Shown here piece by piece: positions 24,441 to 33,469 of a stretch of DNA of 64,000 nucleotides. The stretch covers positions 310,001-374,000 of the forward strand of contig CP054187.1 in assembly GCA_015200345.1 (NCBI GenBank), read 5' to 3'. Origin of the DNA: Planctomycetia bacterium (lineage in GTDB: Bacteria; Planctomycetota; Phycisphaerae; UBA1845; UTPLA1). Numbering within the stretch: the first letter of the stretch is position 1; every line of letters begins with the position of its first letter. The translations under genes were made by a program, and so were the position numbers. The notes beneath the pieces were generated by a model. It saw only the letters and a list, made by a program, of their open reading frames with translations. It ran no database searches and was not told the DNA's origin.

Positions 24441-26744
24441 CTACAAAAGGCTGCTGGCAGCCATCGCTTTGAGCCGCTCCCAGCGGCGGTCGACTTCCTC
24501 CTGGACTTCATGGGCGATATCGGCGAACTCCGGCGTGGCGAGATGCCGAAACGCGCCGCCCATCTTGCTGAAGGCTTCGGTCACGGGAATCTTCTTCCCT
24601 TTCGCTGCCGGGTCGTAGGTAATCGCCGTCTTGCCGTGGTCGATTTCAAACAGCGGATGCATGCACGCATCAACGCACGCCTCCACCGCGGACGGCCCGA
24701 CATGCTCATCCATGCCCCAGTTCAGCGGACAGACCGAAAGCGTCTTCACAAACGCGAACCCGCCGGCCCGCACGACCGCCTGCGCTTTGCGTGCCTTGCG
24801 GATCATGTCGAGGGCGTTGGACTCGGCGGCCGACGCCAGGTACGGCGCGAAGGTGCCGCGCAAAATTTCGATGATGTCCTTGTGGTGCGTGCGTTTGCCG
24901 GATTGCTTCACCCCGACTGGTGCGTTGGTGTTCTTCTGCCCGCGGAAACCGCTGTAGCACATCTGCGCGCCGGTGTTCATGTAGCCTTTGTTGTCATACT
25001 CCAGCACGATGAACGGATCGTTGCGCAGGGCCGCGGCGATGAGCTGGTCGAGGCCGATGTCGTCGCCGCCGTCGCCGGTCACCATGACGACGGTGATCTC
25101 TTCGGGCAGATCGCCCTTGGCGCGGTAGCGCTTGATCATCTCCACGAGACCGGTCGCGGTGCTGCTCCCGTTATGGAACAGGTTGTGGATGTACGGCACC
25201 TTGAAGCTCGTCAGCGGGTAGCCCGTCGTGACGACCATGCCGCAACCGGTGTTGAAAACAAGCAGGACGTGCCCGTCTATGCCCCGAAGGAATAGGTTAA
25301 GAGTGGTAAAAATGCCGCAGCCGGGACAGGCGCTGTGCTTGTCGAAGCGGGCGGGCATTTTCGAAAGTTCCTTGAGATTGACCTTCCCGTTCTGTCCGGC
25401 ATTCAATGTGCACTCGTTGACCGTGAGCGGCACAAGCGACTCGGGCGGGTTGTATTCCGGGTCGCCGGGCCACGCGCCGTAATATGCCTTGCGTCGTGCG
25501 AAGGTGTAGATCGGCTGGTCGCCGGCGTGTTCGCTGTGCGACGGCCAATCGCGCGCAGCCTCAAACATCGCAAGGGCGTCTTCCTTGTTGAAGTTCAATC
25601 CACCGATACCATAAGACCGCTGGATCATGCGCGCGGAGTTGCCGACGCGTTGCAGCGCTGCGCCGATTTCGTTGGCGAGGTAATTGCTCGCGCCGTATTG
25701 GCTGGCTCGCTCGGCAACGACGATGCGCTTCGCCGCGCCAATCGCATCGATTAACTCCTGCTCCGGCCAGGGGCGCAGCACCGTGGGAATGACCAAATTG
25801 GCCGCTTCGCCGGCGTGCGTCAATTCATCGACCGCGTCCTTCGCCGCCTCGCCCGCCGAGTTCAATGCCACAAGGCAAATGGGCGCGTCCACGTCGCCGT
25901 ATTGCTCGACAAACGAGTACTTGCGCCCCGAGAGCGAAGCAAACTCCTCGAACGTGCGCGCGATGACGCCGTAAGCCTTCTCGAACTTGTTCTCCATCTG
26001 CACCTTGCTGTTGATGCAGTCGTCGTTCATGTACGGCCCGAAGGTGTACGGCCTCTGCATGTTCAGGATATTCAGGCGGCCATTGGTCTCTTCGAGCGTC
26101 GCTCGGAACGGCGGCGGACCGACGAAACGCCGTACGTCGACGGCGCTTTCAAACACCTTGATTCGTCGCGTCGCGTGCGACGTATGGAAGCCGTCGTACG
26201 CGACGATGGCCGGCAGGTTGACCGCTTCGGCCACTTTGATCGCGATAATGTTCATATCGTACGCGGCCTGCACGGTCGGCGCGAGGAAAATAAGCCAGCC
26301 GTATCCCAATGCCGCATAAAGGTCACTATGGCCGTTCTTGATGTTGAGCGGGCCGGAGACTTCGCGCGTCGAGAGGTTCAGCACCATCGGCAGGCCCAAG
26401 CCGCTGATCGCCGGCATCTGTTCGGCCTTGAGCAGCAGACCCTGCGCACTGGTCACATCGACGACGCGTCCGCCGGCCGCCGCCATGCCTGCGCAGATCG
26501 ACAGCGCCGCCAGCTCGCTGGTGCCGACGACGAACGCGAGATCGCTCTTCCCGTCGGCCACGGCTTTCGAAACGAGTTCTCCGACCTCGGATGACGGCGT
26601 GATCGGATAGTACCCCTCGCCGTCGTAGCCGATGTCGAGGATGGCCCGCGCGACGGCTTCGTTGCCGTTGCCGATCCACACGGCCTGCGGGGCCTGATTC
26701 ATCGGAGGAACCTGTCCGGGACTGTCGAGCATGGCGGATTTCAT
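24441..26744 (-). CDS. porAB: 2-Oxoacid (pyruvate):ferredoxin oxidoreductase, fused alpha-beta subunits
   Basis: The start chosen is the ATG 26742-26744; upstream codons are not protein-like. The 767-residue chain starts with the alpha (PYR) domain (GNEAVARAILDIGYDGEGYY, GYYPITPSSEVGE) and domain II/III. From about residue 480 the beta subunit follows, with CPGCGIFTTLNLF and the TPP site GDGGDDIGLDQLIAAALRND...DNKGYMNTGAQ. The enzyme converts pyruvate, CoA and oxidised ferredoxin to acetyl-CoA, CO2 and reduced ferredoxin. Pyruvate is the likeliest substrate given the nearby malic enzyme, but 2-oxoglutarate or another 2-oxoacid is not excluded. The gamma-delta gene lies just upstream. Confidence 0.88.
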   Translation of the reverse strand: MKSAMLDSPGQVPPMNQAPQAVWIGNGNEAVARAILDIGYDGEGYYPITPSSEVGELVSKAVADGKSDLAFVVGTSELAALSICAGMAAAGGRVVDVTSAQGLLLKAEQMPAISGLGLPMVLNLSTREVSGPLNIKNGHSDLYAALGYGWLIFLAPTVQAAYDMNIIAIKVAEAVNLPAIVAYDGFHTSHATRRIKVFESAVDVRRFVGPPPFRATLEETNGRLNILNMQRPYTFGPYMNDDCINSKVQMENKFEKAYGVIARTFEEFASLSGRKYSFVEQYGDVDAPICLVALNSAGEAAKDAVDELTHAGEAANLVIPTVLRPWPEQELIDAIGAAKRIVVAERASQYGASNYLANEIGAALQRVGNSARMIQRSYGIGGLNFNKEDALAMFEAARDWPSHSEHAGDQPIYTFARRKAYYGAWPGDPEYNPPESLVPLTVNECTLNAGQNGKVNLKELSKMPARFDKHSACPGCGIFTTLNLFLRGIDGHVLLVFNTGCGMVVTTGYPLTSFKVPYIHNLFHNGSSTATGLVEMIKRYRAKGDLPEEITVVMVTGDGGDDIGLDQLIAAALRNDPFIVLEYDNKGYMNTGAQMCYSGFRGQKNTNAPVGVKQSGKRTHHKDIIEILRGTFAPYLASAAESNALDMIRKARKAQAVVRAGGFAFVKTLSVCPLNWGMDEHVGPSAVEACVDACMHPLFEIDHGKTAITYDPAAKGKKIPVTEAFSKMGGAFRHLATPEFADIAHEVQEEVDRRWERLKAMAASSLL

Positions 26745-26887
26745 CGGTGCGGTTTCTCGCTTTCCTGATGTTGATTCGATCACGCGGCGTCTTGTTCGAT
26801 CCCACGGCGAGCAAGCTCGCCGGCTACATGACACATCCTGCTTTGAGTCAGTTTATTCAAGGATCCCCGGAAACCACCCACGGACCA

Positions 26888-27856
26888 CTACTCCACCGTC
26901 AGCGCCTTGCCCCGCTTCGTGTCCGGGCAGACTTCCACGCATCGCATGCACCCCTTGCAGAACGACTCATCAATGCCCTGCATCCGACCTTCCCGCCACA
27001 GCAAGCCACCCGGATCAGAACAAACGGTGAGGCAAATCCCGCAGGAGGTGCATGCTTCCGCATCAAACTTCGGAACGCGGCCGCGCCCCGCGATCCGATT
27101 GTCTCGGTTGAACGTCGTGTGCCGCCGCGCGTCGATCGCGCCGCCGTTCAGCATGTTTTTCCAGCCGATCGGTCCGTGATACGTCAACGGCTCGGTCAGG
27201 GCATACTTCCCGTCGGCCTCGAAGGCCATCTCGCGGATTCCTTTAACAGCGGTTTCGAATGCGGCAAGGTTGGCGACCGCAGCGCGCGGCCACTGCTCGG
27301 CGATGAGCTTCTTGACCAACTCGTCGGGGAATTCCAGCTCGTGCGCCACAACCGCCAGCAGCGGCATGTTCAGCCGGCTGCGCGTCTCGACGGCGATGCG
27401 AGTGGCGTCGACGCAGAGAATCCGCCCGCTGTGCAATCGGAGAAGTTGGCGGATTTCGCTCGGCGGCCGAATCGAATTGACAATGCACACGGCTCCGGCG
27501 TGCAGCCCGCGACCCAGCTCAAGCGGTACGATCAGGTCCTCGTGAAACGCCACGAGAAAATGCGGGCGTCGCGTCGGCCCGGCTGGACGCACCGGCGTGC
27601 CCAGTTCGCAAAACCGAACGGAGACGTCCGTCGCAGTTCCCTTTTTCTCCGAGCCGTAGCGGGCGTCGTACCCCCCGTCCAACCCGAAATGACTGCAACC
27701 GATCTTGAAAAGCAGCTTGCCGGCCATGTTGGCCCCGTCTCCACCCAGGGCCGACAAAAAGACGTTGCAGAACCCCAGTTCGTCTTTCGCCGGCAAGCTG
27801 TATTCGCTGCTCGTTCGCGGCTGTCGAACGCCCGCCGCTTCCAATGCTGTCGCCAT
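26888..27856 (-). CDS. porGD: 2-Oxoacid:ferredoxin oxidoreductase, fused gamma-delta subunits
   Basis: This 322-residue protein joins a gamma-type domain (SALGGDGANMAGKLLF, DVSVRFCELGTPVRP) to a delta-type ferredoxin. The ferredoxin carries two [4Fe-4S] motifs, CTSCGICLTVCSDP and CKGCMRCVEVCP, near residues 270-315. With the fused alpha-beta chain this completes the oxidoreductase in two genes instead of four. AAAGG lies before the ATG. The gap of 174 bases to hypB upstream may hold its own promoter; none is obvious. Confidence 0.9.
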   Translation of the reverse strand: MATALEAAGVRQPRTSSEYSLPAKDELGFCNVFLSALGGDGANMAGKLLFKIGCSHFGLDGGYDARYGSEKKGTATDVSVRFCELGTPVRPAGPTRRPHFLVAFHEDLIVPLELGRGLHAGAVCIVNSIRPPSEIRQLLRLHSGRILCVDATRIAVETRSRLNMPLLAVVAHELEFPDELVKKLIAEQWPRAAVANLAAFETAVKGIREMAFEADGKYALTEPLTYHGPIGWKNMLNGGAIDARRHTTFNRDNRIAGRGRVPKFDAEACTSCGICLTVCSDPGGLLWREGRMQGIDESFCKGCMRCVEVCPDTKRGKALTVE

Positions 27857-28030
27857 CGTCCGTGCCTTTCAGCAATTCACAGCGCGTGCTAAGAAACAAA
27901 ACTTGCAAGCTCCGTACCAGCCTCCGAGAAGCTGCTGGTGTGGCCCGTGTGTGGTGTTTGGCAAGGGTCAGCGCGCGTCTCAATCCGCGGAATCCGTCAG
28001 ATTGCGGAAATCCACGCACGCGAAGGTGGG

Positions 28031-28720
28031 TTATGCCGACGCGACAATGGACTTTTCGATGGCCCGCGAACCAGAATCAACCTGCGACGCCAGCCACGTG
28101 GAAACTTCCTCAAACCCCCTCTCCATCCCTCGACCGGTTTGAAGGATCGTCGCAGTGGTATTGAGGCGTCGCAGGTGTCGAGTCGCTTGATCCAAATCAA
28201 AGTTGACGTACGAAAGCATGTCGCACTTGGTCAGCACGATGAGCTGCGCATCCCGAAACAACAGCGGATACTTCTCCGGCTTGTCATCGCCCTCGGCGAC
28301 GCTAAGGACCGCCACGCGCAGATGCTCACCCAAGTCGAAATTCGCCGGGCAGACCGGATTTCCGACATTTTCTATAATGACCAGGTCCAACCGGGGCAAA
28401 TCCAATCGGCGCAGCGCATGCTGCACATGCACTGCCGAGAGATGGCAAGATCCCTCGGTAAGCAACTGAACCACCGGCAGATCCATCGCCGCGATGCGTC
28501 GGGCGTCGTTGGTCGTCGCCAAATCGCCCTCCAGGACTGCACACGCGACCTTCGAACGGATGCGCGGAAGCACGCCTTCCAGCAGCGCCGTCTTGCCGCA
28601 GCCCGCCCCGCCGAGAAGATTAATGCAGCGGATGCCATGCTGATCGAACAGCGCGCGATTCTCCTGGGCCGCACGATCGTTCTTCTCCAGCACCTTTCGC
28701 AGGACGGGTATCTCTTCCAT
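28031..28720 (-). CDS. hypB: Hydrogenase nickel incorporation GTPase HypB
   Basis: The start at 28718-28720 (MEEIPVLRKV) has GAGGTG upstream, giving 229 residues. The P-loop is NLLGGAGCGKTALLE, with EGDLATTNDARR and the metal-binding CH pair in GSCHLSAVHV, a further Cys in GNPVCPANFDLGE, and LTKCDML for guanine. HypB delivers Ni with HypA to the hydrogenase large subunit. It lacks the N-terminal His-rich or CxxCGC nickel site of some homologues. It follows the malic enzyme stop by 8 bases, so it is part of that transcript rather than adjacent to hypA. Confidence 0.93.
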   Translation of the reverse strand: MEEIPVLRKVLEKNDRAAQENRALFDQHGIRCINLLGGAGCGKTALLEGVLPRIRSKVACAVLEGDLATTNDARRIAAMDLPVVQLLTEGSCHLSAVHVQHALRRLDLPRLDLVIIENVGNPVCPANFDLGEHLRVAVLSVAEGDDKPEKYPLLFRDAQLIVLTKCDMLSYVNFDLDQATRHLRRLNTTATILQTGRGMERGFEEVSTWLASQVDSGSRAIEKSIVASA

Positions 28721-28728
28721 GCCACACC

Positions 28729-30441
28729 TCATTCGTAGTCCGCGCGGTCGTAACCGGGCTGCCACATCGCGGTCTCGACGGCCGCCGCCGCCTGGTCCGC
28801 TGGAATGCAGCGACCAATTCGCATATCCCTCGCAACATTGACAATCGCGCACGCCACGCGGCGGCTGACCTCACGGAGCATCGACTGGTCTGGATAAAGC
28901 GCGCCATCGGCCAATCGCTCCGGTGTGACGCATTCCGCCAGCGCTTTTGCCGCCGCAAGGAACAACTCATCGACGACTTCGCTCACTTCGCCAACCATGC
29001 AGCCCAGTCCGATTCCCGGAAAGACAAACACGTTGTTGGCCTGACCGATGACGCGTCGCTTGCCTTCGAAATCAACCGGCGCGAAGGGGCTGCCCGTGGC
29101 CACCAGCGCGCGGCCGCGCGACCAGCGGATCGCCTCGGCCGGCGTGGCCTCGGCTTTTGACGTGGGATTGCTCAACGGGAAGATCATGGGGCGGTCGACA
29201 GACTGCGCCATCGCCCGGATGATCTCCTCGGTAAAAGTTCCCGCCATCGCCGTCGTGCCGATCAGAATCGTCGGCTTGAAACGCGTCACAACCTGTAGCA
29301 GGTCAAACGGCCCATTGCCGGCAAAACCCAGCGCAGCAAGGCGCGCCTCGGCAACGGCGAATTCGCGTTTGTTCGCGTCTTCCAGTGGTCGTCGGGCATG
29401 CAGAAGGCCATGAGTGTCACATAAGAGTTGCGCGTTCATGACGACCGATTCGGGAATCCGCTCGGCACGCATCGCGGCGCGCACGAGGCGGGCAATGCCG
29501 ATCCCCGCGTTGCCCGCGCCGGCGTAGACAATCCGCTGATCGGCGAGCTTCCCGCCCGTCAGCCGCAGCCCCGCCAGAATTCCGCCGAGCGTCACCGCCG
29601 CGGTGCCCTGAATGTCATCATTAAAACTGGGTGTTCGCCGCCGGTAGCGTTCGAGAATGTCAAAAGCGGTCTGGCGGTTGAAATCCTCCCACTGAATGAT
29701 CGCGCGTGGAAAGACTTCCTTAACACCTTCGACAAACGCCTCTATCAATTCGTCGTATTCCGCGCCACGAATTCGTCGCCGGCGATAGCCCAGATAGAAC
29801 GGGTCATTCAACAACTCGGCATTATTGGTTCCGACATCGAGGCTGACCGGCAGGCATTGTGAAGGATGAATCCCGGCGGCAGCGGTGTAGAGTGTCAGTT
29901 TCCCGATCGGGATGCCCATCCCCCCGGCGCCCTGATCGCCCAACCCAAGAATGCGTTCATTGTCCGTTACGACAATCAGGCGAATGTCCGCCTCGCCCAC
30001 ATTGCGAAGCAGTTCAGGGATCCGGGCTACGTCGTCGGGTGTGATCCAGATGCCGCGCGGCCGCCGAAGGATGTGACTGTACCGCTGGCATGCGCGGCCG
30101 ACCGTTGGCGTGTAAACAATCGGCAGCAATTCGGGCAGGTTTTCCGTCAGCACCCGATAAAACAATACTTCGTTCCGGTCCTGGAGCGCGGCCAGCCCGA
30201 TATATTTTTCCAAATCGTCTGACTTTTCTCGCAGGTGTTCCAGCTCCAGCGCCACGAGTTGCTCGATCGTCAGGCTGGTCGGCGGCAGCAAACCACGCAA
30301 CCCGAATCGTTCGCGCTCGTCGTCGGTGAAGGCCGGTCCCTTGTTTCGCATGGGATCACGCAACAGGCGCGCACCGGTCAACTGATCGCCTGATCGACCT
30401 GCCGCTCGCGCCTTTGTCGTAGCCATCATGGTGTCACTCAT
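28729..30441 (-). CDS. NAD(P)-dependent malic enzyme (SfcA type)
   Basis: The start at 30439-30441 (MSDTMMATT) has AAAGGAA upstream. The 570-residue product matches the large eukaryote/E. coli SfcA-type malic enzymes (about 565 residues). Key parts are [55 protein letters not shown] and a [12 protein letters not shown] nucleotide site. It decarboxylates malate to pyruvate and makes NAD(P)H. Its position between hypA (13 bases upstream) and hypB (8 bases downstream) is unusual and ties malate oxidation to the hydrogenase operon; the cofactor preference is not visible. Confidence 0.93.
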   Translation of the reverse strand: MSDTMMATTKARAAGRSGDQLTGARLLRDPMRNKGPAFTDDERERFGLRGLLPPTSLTIEQLVALELEHLREKSDDLEKYIGLAALQDRNEVLFYRVLTENLPELLPIVYTPTVGRACQRYSHILRRPRGIWITPDDVARIPELLRNVGEADIRLIVVTDNERILGLGDQGAGGMGIPIGKLTLYTAAAGIHPSQCLPVSLDVGTNNAELLNDPFYLGYRRRRIRGAEYDELIEAFVEGVKEVFPRAIIQWEDFNRQTAFDILERYRRRTPSFNDDIQGTAAVTLGGILAGLRLTGGKLADQRIVYAGAGNAGIGIARLVRAAMRAERIPESVVMNAQLLCDTHGLLHARRPLEDANKREFAVAEARLAALGFAGNGPFDLLQVVTRFKPTILIGTTAMAGTFTEEIIRAMAQSVDRPMIFPLSNPTSKAEATPAEAIRWSRGRALVATGSPFAPVDFEGKRRVIGQANNVFVFPGIGLGCMVGEVSEVVDELFLAAAKALAECVTPERLADGALYPDQSMLREVSRRVACAIVNVARDMRIGRCIPADQAAAAVETAMWQPGYDRADYE

Positions 30442-30454
30442 GGAACCATTCCTT

Positions 30455-30910
30455 TCATTCGTCTCGCGCAACTCGACCTTGCTGATTGCGTACCAGGCTC
30501 CGTATCGGTCGCCCGGCGGAATGCCCGGCTTGATGGCGATGTTCGCCTTGATTGGCGCGCGAAACACTAAAGTCCGGCATGATCGAAACAATCTCCAGCT
30601 CATCCCCGCCGCGCAGGTCCAGACCCTCCGCGCCACAGCGCGGACAGGACCAGTCCCAACCGGTGATATCAAACCCCGTGCCGCAGGTCGGGCAACGGGC
30701 CGTCATGGGAGCTGCCACGACCTCGAGCGTCGCGCCGTCGCATGCCGATTCGCTGCATGCCATCTCGAACGCATCGCGCAATAAGTCCGAATCGATCTGG
30801 CGAAGCACGCCCACGCGACAGCGAATCCGCTGAATCGCAGCCAATCCGAGCCGATGGGCCTCGGCACAGGCGCCCTCCACGATGGCTTTGGCAATGGCGA
30901 TCTCATGCAT
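30455..30910 (-). CDS. hypA: Hydrogenase nickel chaperone HypA with extra C-terminal tail
   Basis: The protein starts [12 protein letters not shown], where His2 is the nickel ligand of HypA. It has the zinc ribbon CPTCG...CPRCG at about residues 73-93 and the final strand [10 protein letters not shown]. Usual HypA proteins end there near residue 113. This frame goes on for about 36 polar residues, suggesting a lost stop codon or a lineage-specific tail. Its start overlaps the end of the protease gene by 8 bases. Confidence 0.9.
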   Translation of the reverse strand: MHEIAIAKAIVEGACAEAHRLGLAAIQRIRCRVGVLRQIDSDLLRDAFEMACSESACDGATLEVVAAPMTARCPTCGTGFDITGWDWSCPRCGAEGLDLRGGDELEIVSIMPDFSVSRANQGEHRHQAGHSAGRPIRSLVRNQQGRVARDE

Positions 30911-31409
30911 GGCTCAACTCCGCGTGCTTCCGGTGCCAAACGATCACGTCGCGTCGAACGGCCTCCGTTACTTCCTGCACGGCGCGTGCCACGGCTTTGG
31001 ACATTTTCGCGCCGGCCTCGGTGGAGACCGCGCCGATGGCATAAATCCACACGTCCGGCGGCAGGCATCCGAGGCGATCGGCCAGCGTCAGGGCCGTCGT
31101 GACGCTAAGCGTGTGCGCGCTGGGAGATCGTGCCTCGTTCAATCGGTCCTTGATCTCCCGATAATTCACTCTTCGCCAAAATCCCGCCGGCAGGTCCTCG
31201 CTGGCACGGGCCGCATCGATCACGATCAGAATCCGCGCGTCTGTCGCATACAAGGCGATGTCCGCCGCAGGCGATTCGCTGGCGTAAATCCGCACATCCG
31301 GCAATCGCATGCCCAAGAGTGCCTCGGCCGCTGCGAGACCAGCCAGATCATCTCCGTACAGCCAGCGGCCACAGCCGACAATCACAATCTCCATTCGCCC
31401 CGCGATCAT
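30903..31409 (-). CDS. Hydrogenase maturation endopeptidase (HycI/HyaD family)
   Basis: The start ATG at 31407-31409 overlaps the large-subunit stop (ATGA), giving 168 residues. The opening IVIVGCGRWLYGDDLAGLAAAE corresponds to the G-x-G-N-x-L-x-x-D-[DE]-G signature, with Arg in place of the usual Asn. Candidate metal ligands are the acidic pair GDD, Asp in ILIVIDAARA and His in SAHTLSVTTAL. The enzyme would clip the C-terminus of the large subunit after Ni insertion. The Asn-to-Arg change is unusual but the rest of the site is kept. Confidence 0.85.
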   Translation of the reverse strand: MIAGRMEIVIVGCGRWLYGDDLAGLAAAEALLGMRLPDVRIYASESPAADIALYATDARILIVIDAARASEDLPAGFWRRVNYREIKDRLNEARSPSAHTLSVTTALTLADRLGCLPPDVWIYAIGAVSTEAGAKMSKAVARAVQEVTEAVRRDVIVWHRKHAELSHA

Positions 31410-32722
31410 GAGCGTTCCCCCTGCCATTCGATATCCAGCAAATGCGTCGCACAGGAGATGCACGGGTCATACGCCCGCACCAACATCTCAAGTTGCAGCT
31501 TCATCTCACCCTTGGACAGGTCGCTCTGCAACAACTTGGGCACCATGGCACGCATGTCCGCCTCGATGTTCGCAAGATTCTGGCCTGTGGGAATAATCAA
31601 ATTGGCGCTTTCCACACGACCTTGACGGTCGATTCCAAACTCGTGGAAAAGCACACCCCGTGGAACTTCGGCCGCACCGGCGCCCAGTTCGCCGTAGCGC
31701 TGCGGTTTCACGAGCGGTTCGGGACGCAGTCCCCGTCGCAGCAATTCGTCGATCAATTCAATCGATGCTTCGACGCAGTGAACCGACTCCACGAGCTGCG
31801 CGGTGTTGTTGTGGAACGGGTTGTCGCACGGAGCCTGCAAACCCAGCGCTCGGGCCGCTTCCTTGGCCCGGGGATGCAGTTGCTCGTGATTGTTGTTGAA
31901 CCGCGCCAGCGCCCCCACCGCGTACGTCTCGCTCTGGGGCGAGCGACAGTGCTTGGCCGCCGAATGACGCACGACCGATTCAATGACCCGCTCACGGTAT
32001 CGAGCAACAGGCGTCGGCGCCGGATCGCGCGTCGAGACAATATCGCCGTCGTAGAAGGCATACTCGCCGCCAGGATCCTTCAAGGCCACGTATTCCGTAT
32101 CACGATGCAGATCCGGCGGCTTGAGCGTGGCAAAGAGGCCCACCGTCTCTGCCAGATCGGTGCGGCACTCTTCCAGCCGGCGCTTCAGTCCTGCCAGTTC
32201 CTCATCGCGCGGCAGGTGCGTGATGCCTCCGACGTGAATGGCAATCGGGTGAATGTGACGCCCGCCGACCGCGCCGCAGATATCGTTGGCGAGTTTTTTC
32301 ATTCGCAGGGCGCGTTTGACCACATCAGGATTCGTTCGCGCCAAAGGAATGACGGAGCCGACGCCGAGAAAGTCCGGCACAGCGAGAAAGTACAGGTGCA
32401 GGAAATGACTCTGCAACTCCTCGCCGTACAGGATCAGCTTGCGCAGCAGCACCGTCTGCTCGCTCGGTGTGATGCCCAGCGCGGCTTCGACAGCCTTGAC
32501 GCTCGCGGTCGTGTGTCCGACGGAGCAGATGCCGCAGATGCGACAGGTGATGTGCGGCACCTCGTAATACATCCGCCCGCGCAGGAAGGACTCGAAGAAC
32601 CGTGGGCTTTCCACAATCGCCAGCTCCAGCCGCGTGATCTCGCCATCCTGCACGTTGATGGCGATGTTGCCGTGCCCCTCCACGCGCGTGACATGCCGAA
32701 CGTCGATCGTGACATCGTTCAT
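31406..32722 (-). CDS. [NiFe] hydrogenase group 3b-type, large (alpha) subunit
   Basis: The 438-residue catalytic subunit has both nickel-iron motifs, ITCRICGICSVGHTTA near residues 60-75 and DPCISCATH near 422-430. After the final His, 11 residues remain for removal by the adjacent protease. All four metal-binding Cys are Cys codons, so it is not a NiFeSe enzyme. GGAAGGAGA precedes the ATG, which overlaps the small-subunit stop by ATGA. The beta-gamma-delta-alpha order is that of NADP-linked bidirectional sulfhydrogenases of group 3b. Confidence 0.93.
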   Translation of the reverse strand: MNDVTIDVRHVTRVEGHGNIAINVQDGEITRLELAIVESPRFFESFLRGRMYYEVPHITCRICGICSVGHTTASVKAVEAALGITPSEQTVLLRKLILYGEELQSHFLHLYFLAVPDFLGVGSVIPLARTNPDVVKRALRMKKLANDICGAVGGRHIHPIAIHVGGITHLPRDEELAGLKRRLEECRTDLAETVGLFATLKPPDLHRDTEYVALKDPGGEYAFYDGDIVSTRDPAPTPVARYRERVIESVVRHSAAKHCRSPQSETYAVGALARFNNNHEQLHPRAKEAARALGLQAPCDNPFHNNTAQLVESVHCVEASIELIDELLRRGLRPEPLVKPQRYGELGAGAAEVPRGVLFHEFGIDRQGRVESANLIIPTGQNLANIEADMRAMVPKLLQSDLSKGEMKLQLEMLVRAYDPCISCATHLLDIEWQGERS

Positions 32723-33462
32723 GGCAGGTCTCCTTCCTGGTACGCGCCAAAGAGTCTGAAATCGGCAAGAACCTGCTCCAATGGGATGTCGTACTGCTCG
32801 CGCAGGTTGACGCCGGCGGCGAGCAGCGCCTCGCGATCCACAATCCCGCGGCAGCCTTCACACTTTGAACCGAAGCTCGGACAGATCGCGTTGCATCCGG
32901 CGCGCGTCACCGGCCCAAGGCAGCAGATGCCCTGTTCATACAGGCAGACGTTGCCGCGCTTCTTGCACTCCACGCACACGGCCGTGTCCGGCAGCTTAAA
33001 CGGCTTGCCCGCGAGCACATCCTTCACAAATTGCAGGAACTCCTCCTTGATCATCGGGCAGCCCGGCAGTTCGTAGTCCACTTTCACGACGGCCGACAGC
33101 GGCCGGGCCGGCAGGGTCGGAAACCAATCGGCGCGCTCGCCGTACACGTAGCGGCGATAGTCGTCCATGGCCTGATGATTTTTGAGTGTATTGATGCCGC
33201 CGAGGCAGGCGCACGAACCGATGGCTACGAGGGTCTTGCAGGCTTCGCGAAAGCGCTTGGCCTCCCGTTCGTCCTCCGGTGTGGATACGGCACCATCTAC
33301 GAAGCCGATGTCGATGTCCCAGGCCTTTTCGGTCATGCCTTCGCGGAAATTCACAATGTCCACGGCACCCAGCAGGTCCAGCAACTGGTCCTCCAGTTCG
33401 AGGATCGCCAGCGAACATCCCTCACAACCCGTCAGACTGAAGATGGCGATTCGCGGTTTCAT
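32719..33462 (-). CDS. [NiFe] hydrogenase group 3b-type, small (delta) subunit
   Basis: The 247-residue iron-sulfur subunit carries GCEGC near the N-terminus (SLTGCEGCSLAILEL), GSCACLGGINTLK, LPGCPM, and a C-terminal Cys cluster (CVECKKRGNVCLYEQGICC, GCNAICPSFGSKCEGC). It has no Tat signal, as expected for a cytoplasmic group 3 enzyme. It passes electrons between the NiFe site and the flavoprotein and ferredoxin-type subunits. It lies 7 bases after the gamma gene. Confidence 0.93.
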   Translation of the reverse strand: MKPRIAIFSLTGCEGCSLAILELEDQLLDLLGAVDIVNFREGMTEKAWDIDIGFVDGAVSTPEDEREAKRFREACKTLVAIGSCACLGGINTLKNHQAMDDYRRYVYGERADWFPTLPARPLSAVVKVDYELPGCPMIKEEFLQFVKDVLAGKPFKLPDTAVCVECKKRGNVCLYEQGICCLGPVTRAGCNAICPSFGSKCEGCRGIVDREALLAAGVNLREQYDIPLEQVLADFRLFGAYQEGDLP

Positions 33463-33469
33463 GCTTCAC

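Noticed and set aside
31406-32722. NiFeSe hydrogenase possibility, since selenium use is suspected in this genome
   Set aside because: The C-terminal motif DPCISCATH has Cys codons at all ligand positions and no in-frame TGA.
31442-33076. 544-codon plus-strand frame opposite the hydrogenase subunits
   Set aside because: Opposite two genes with full cofactor motifs; composition typical of a reverse-frame artefact.
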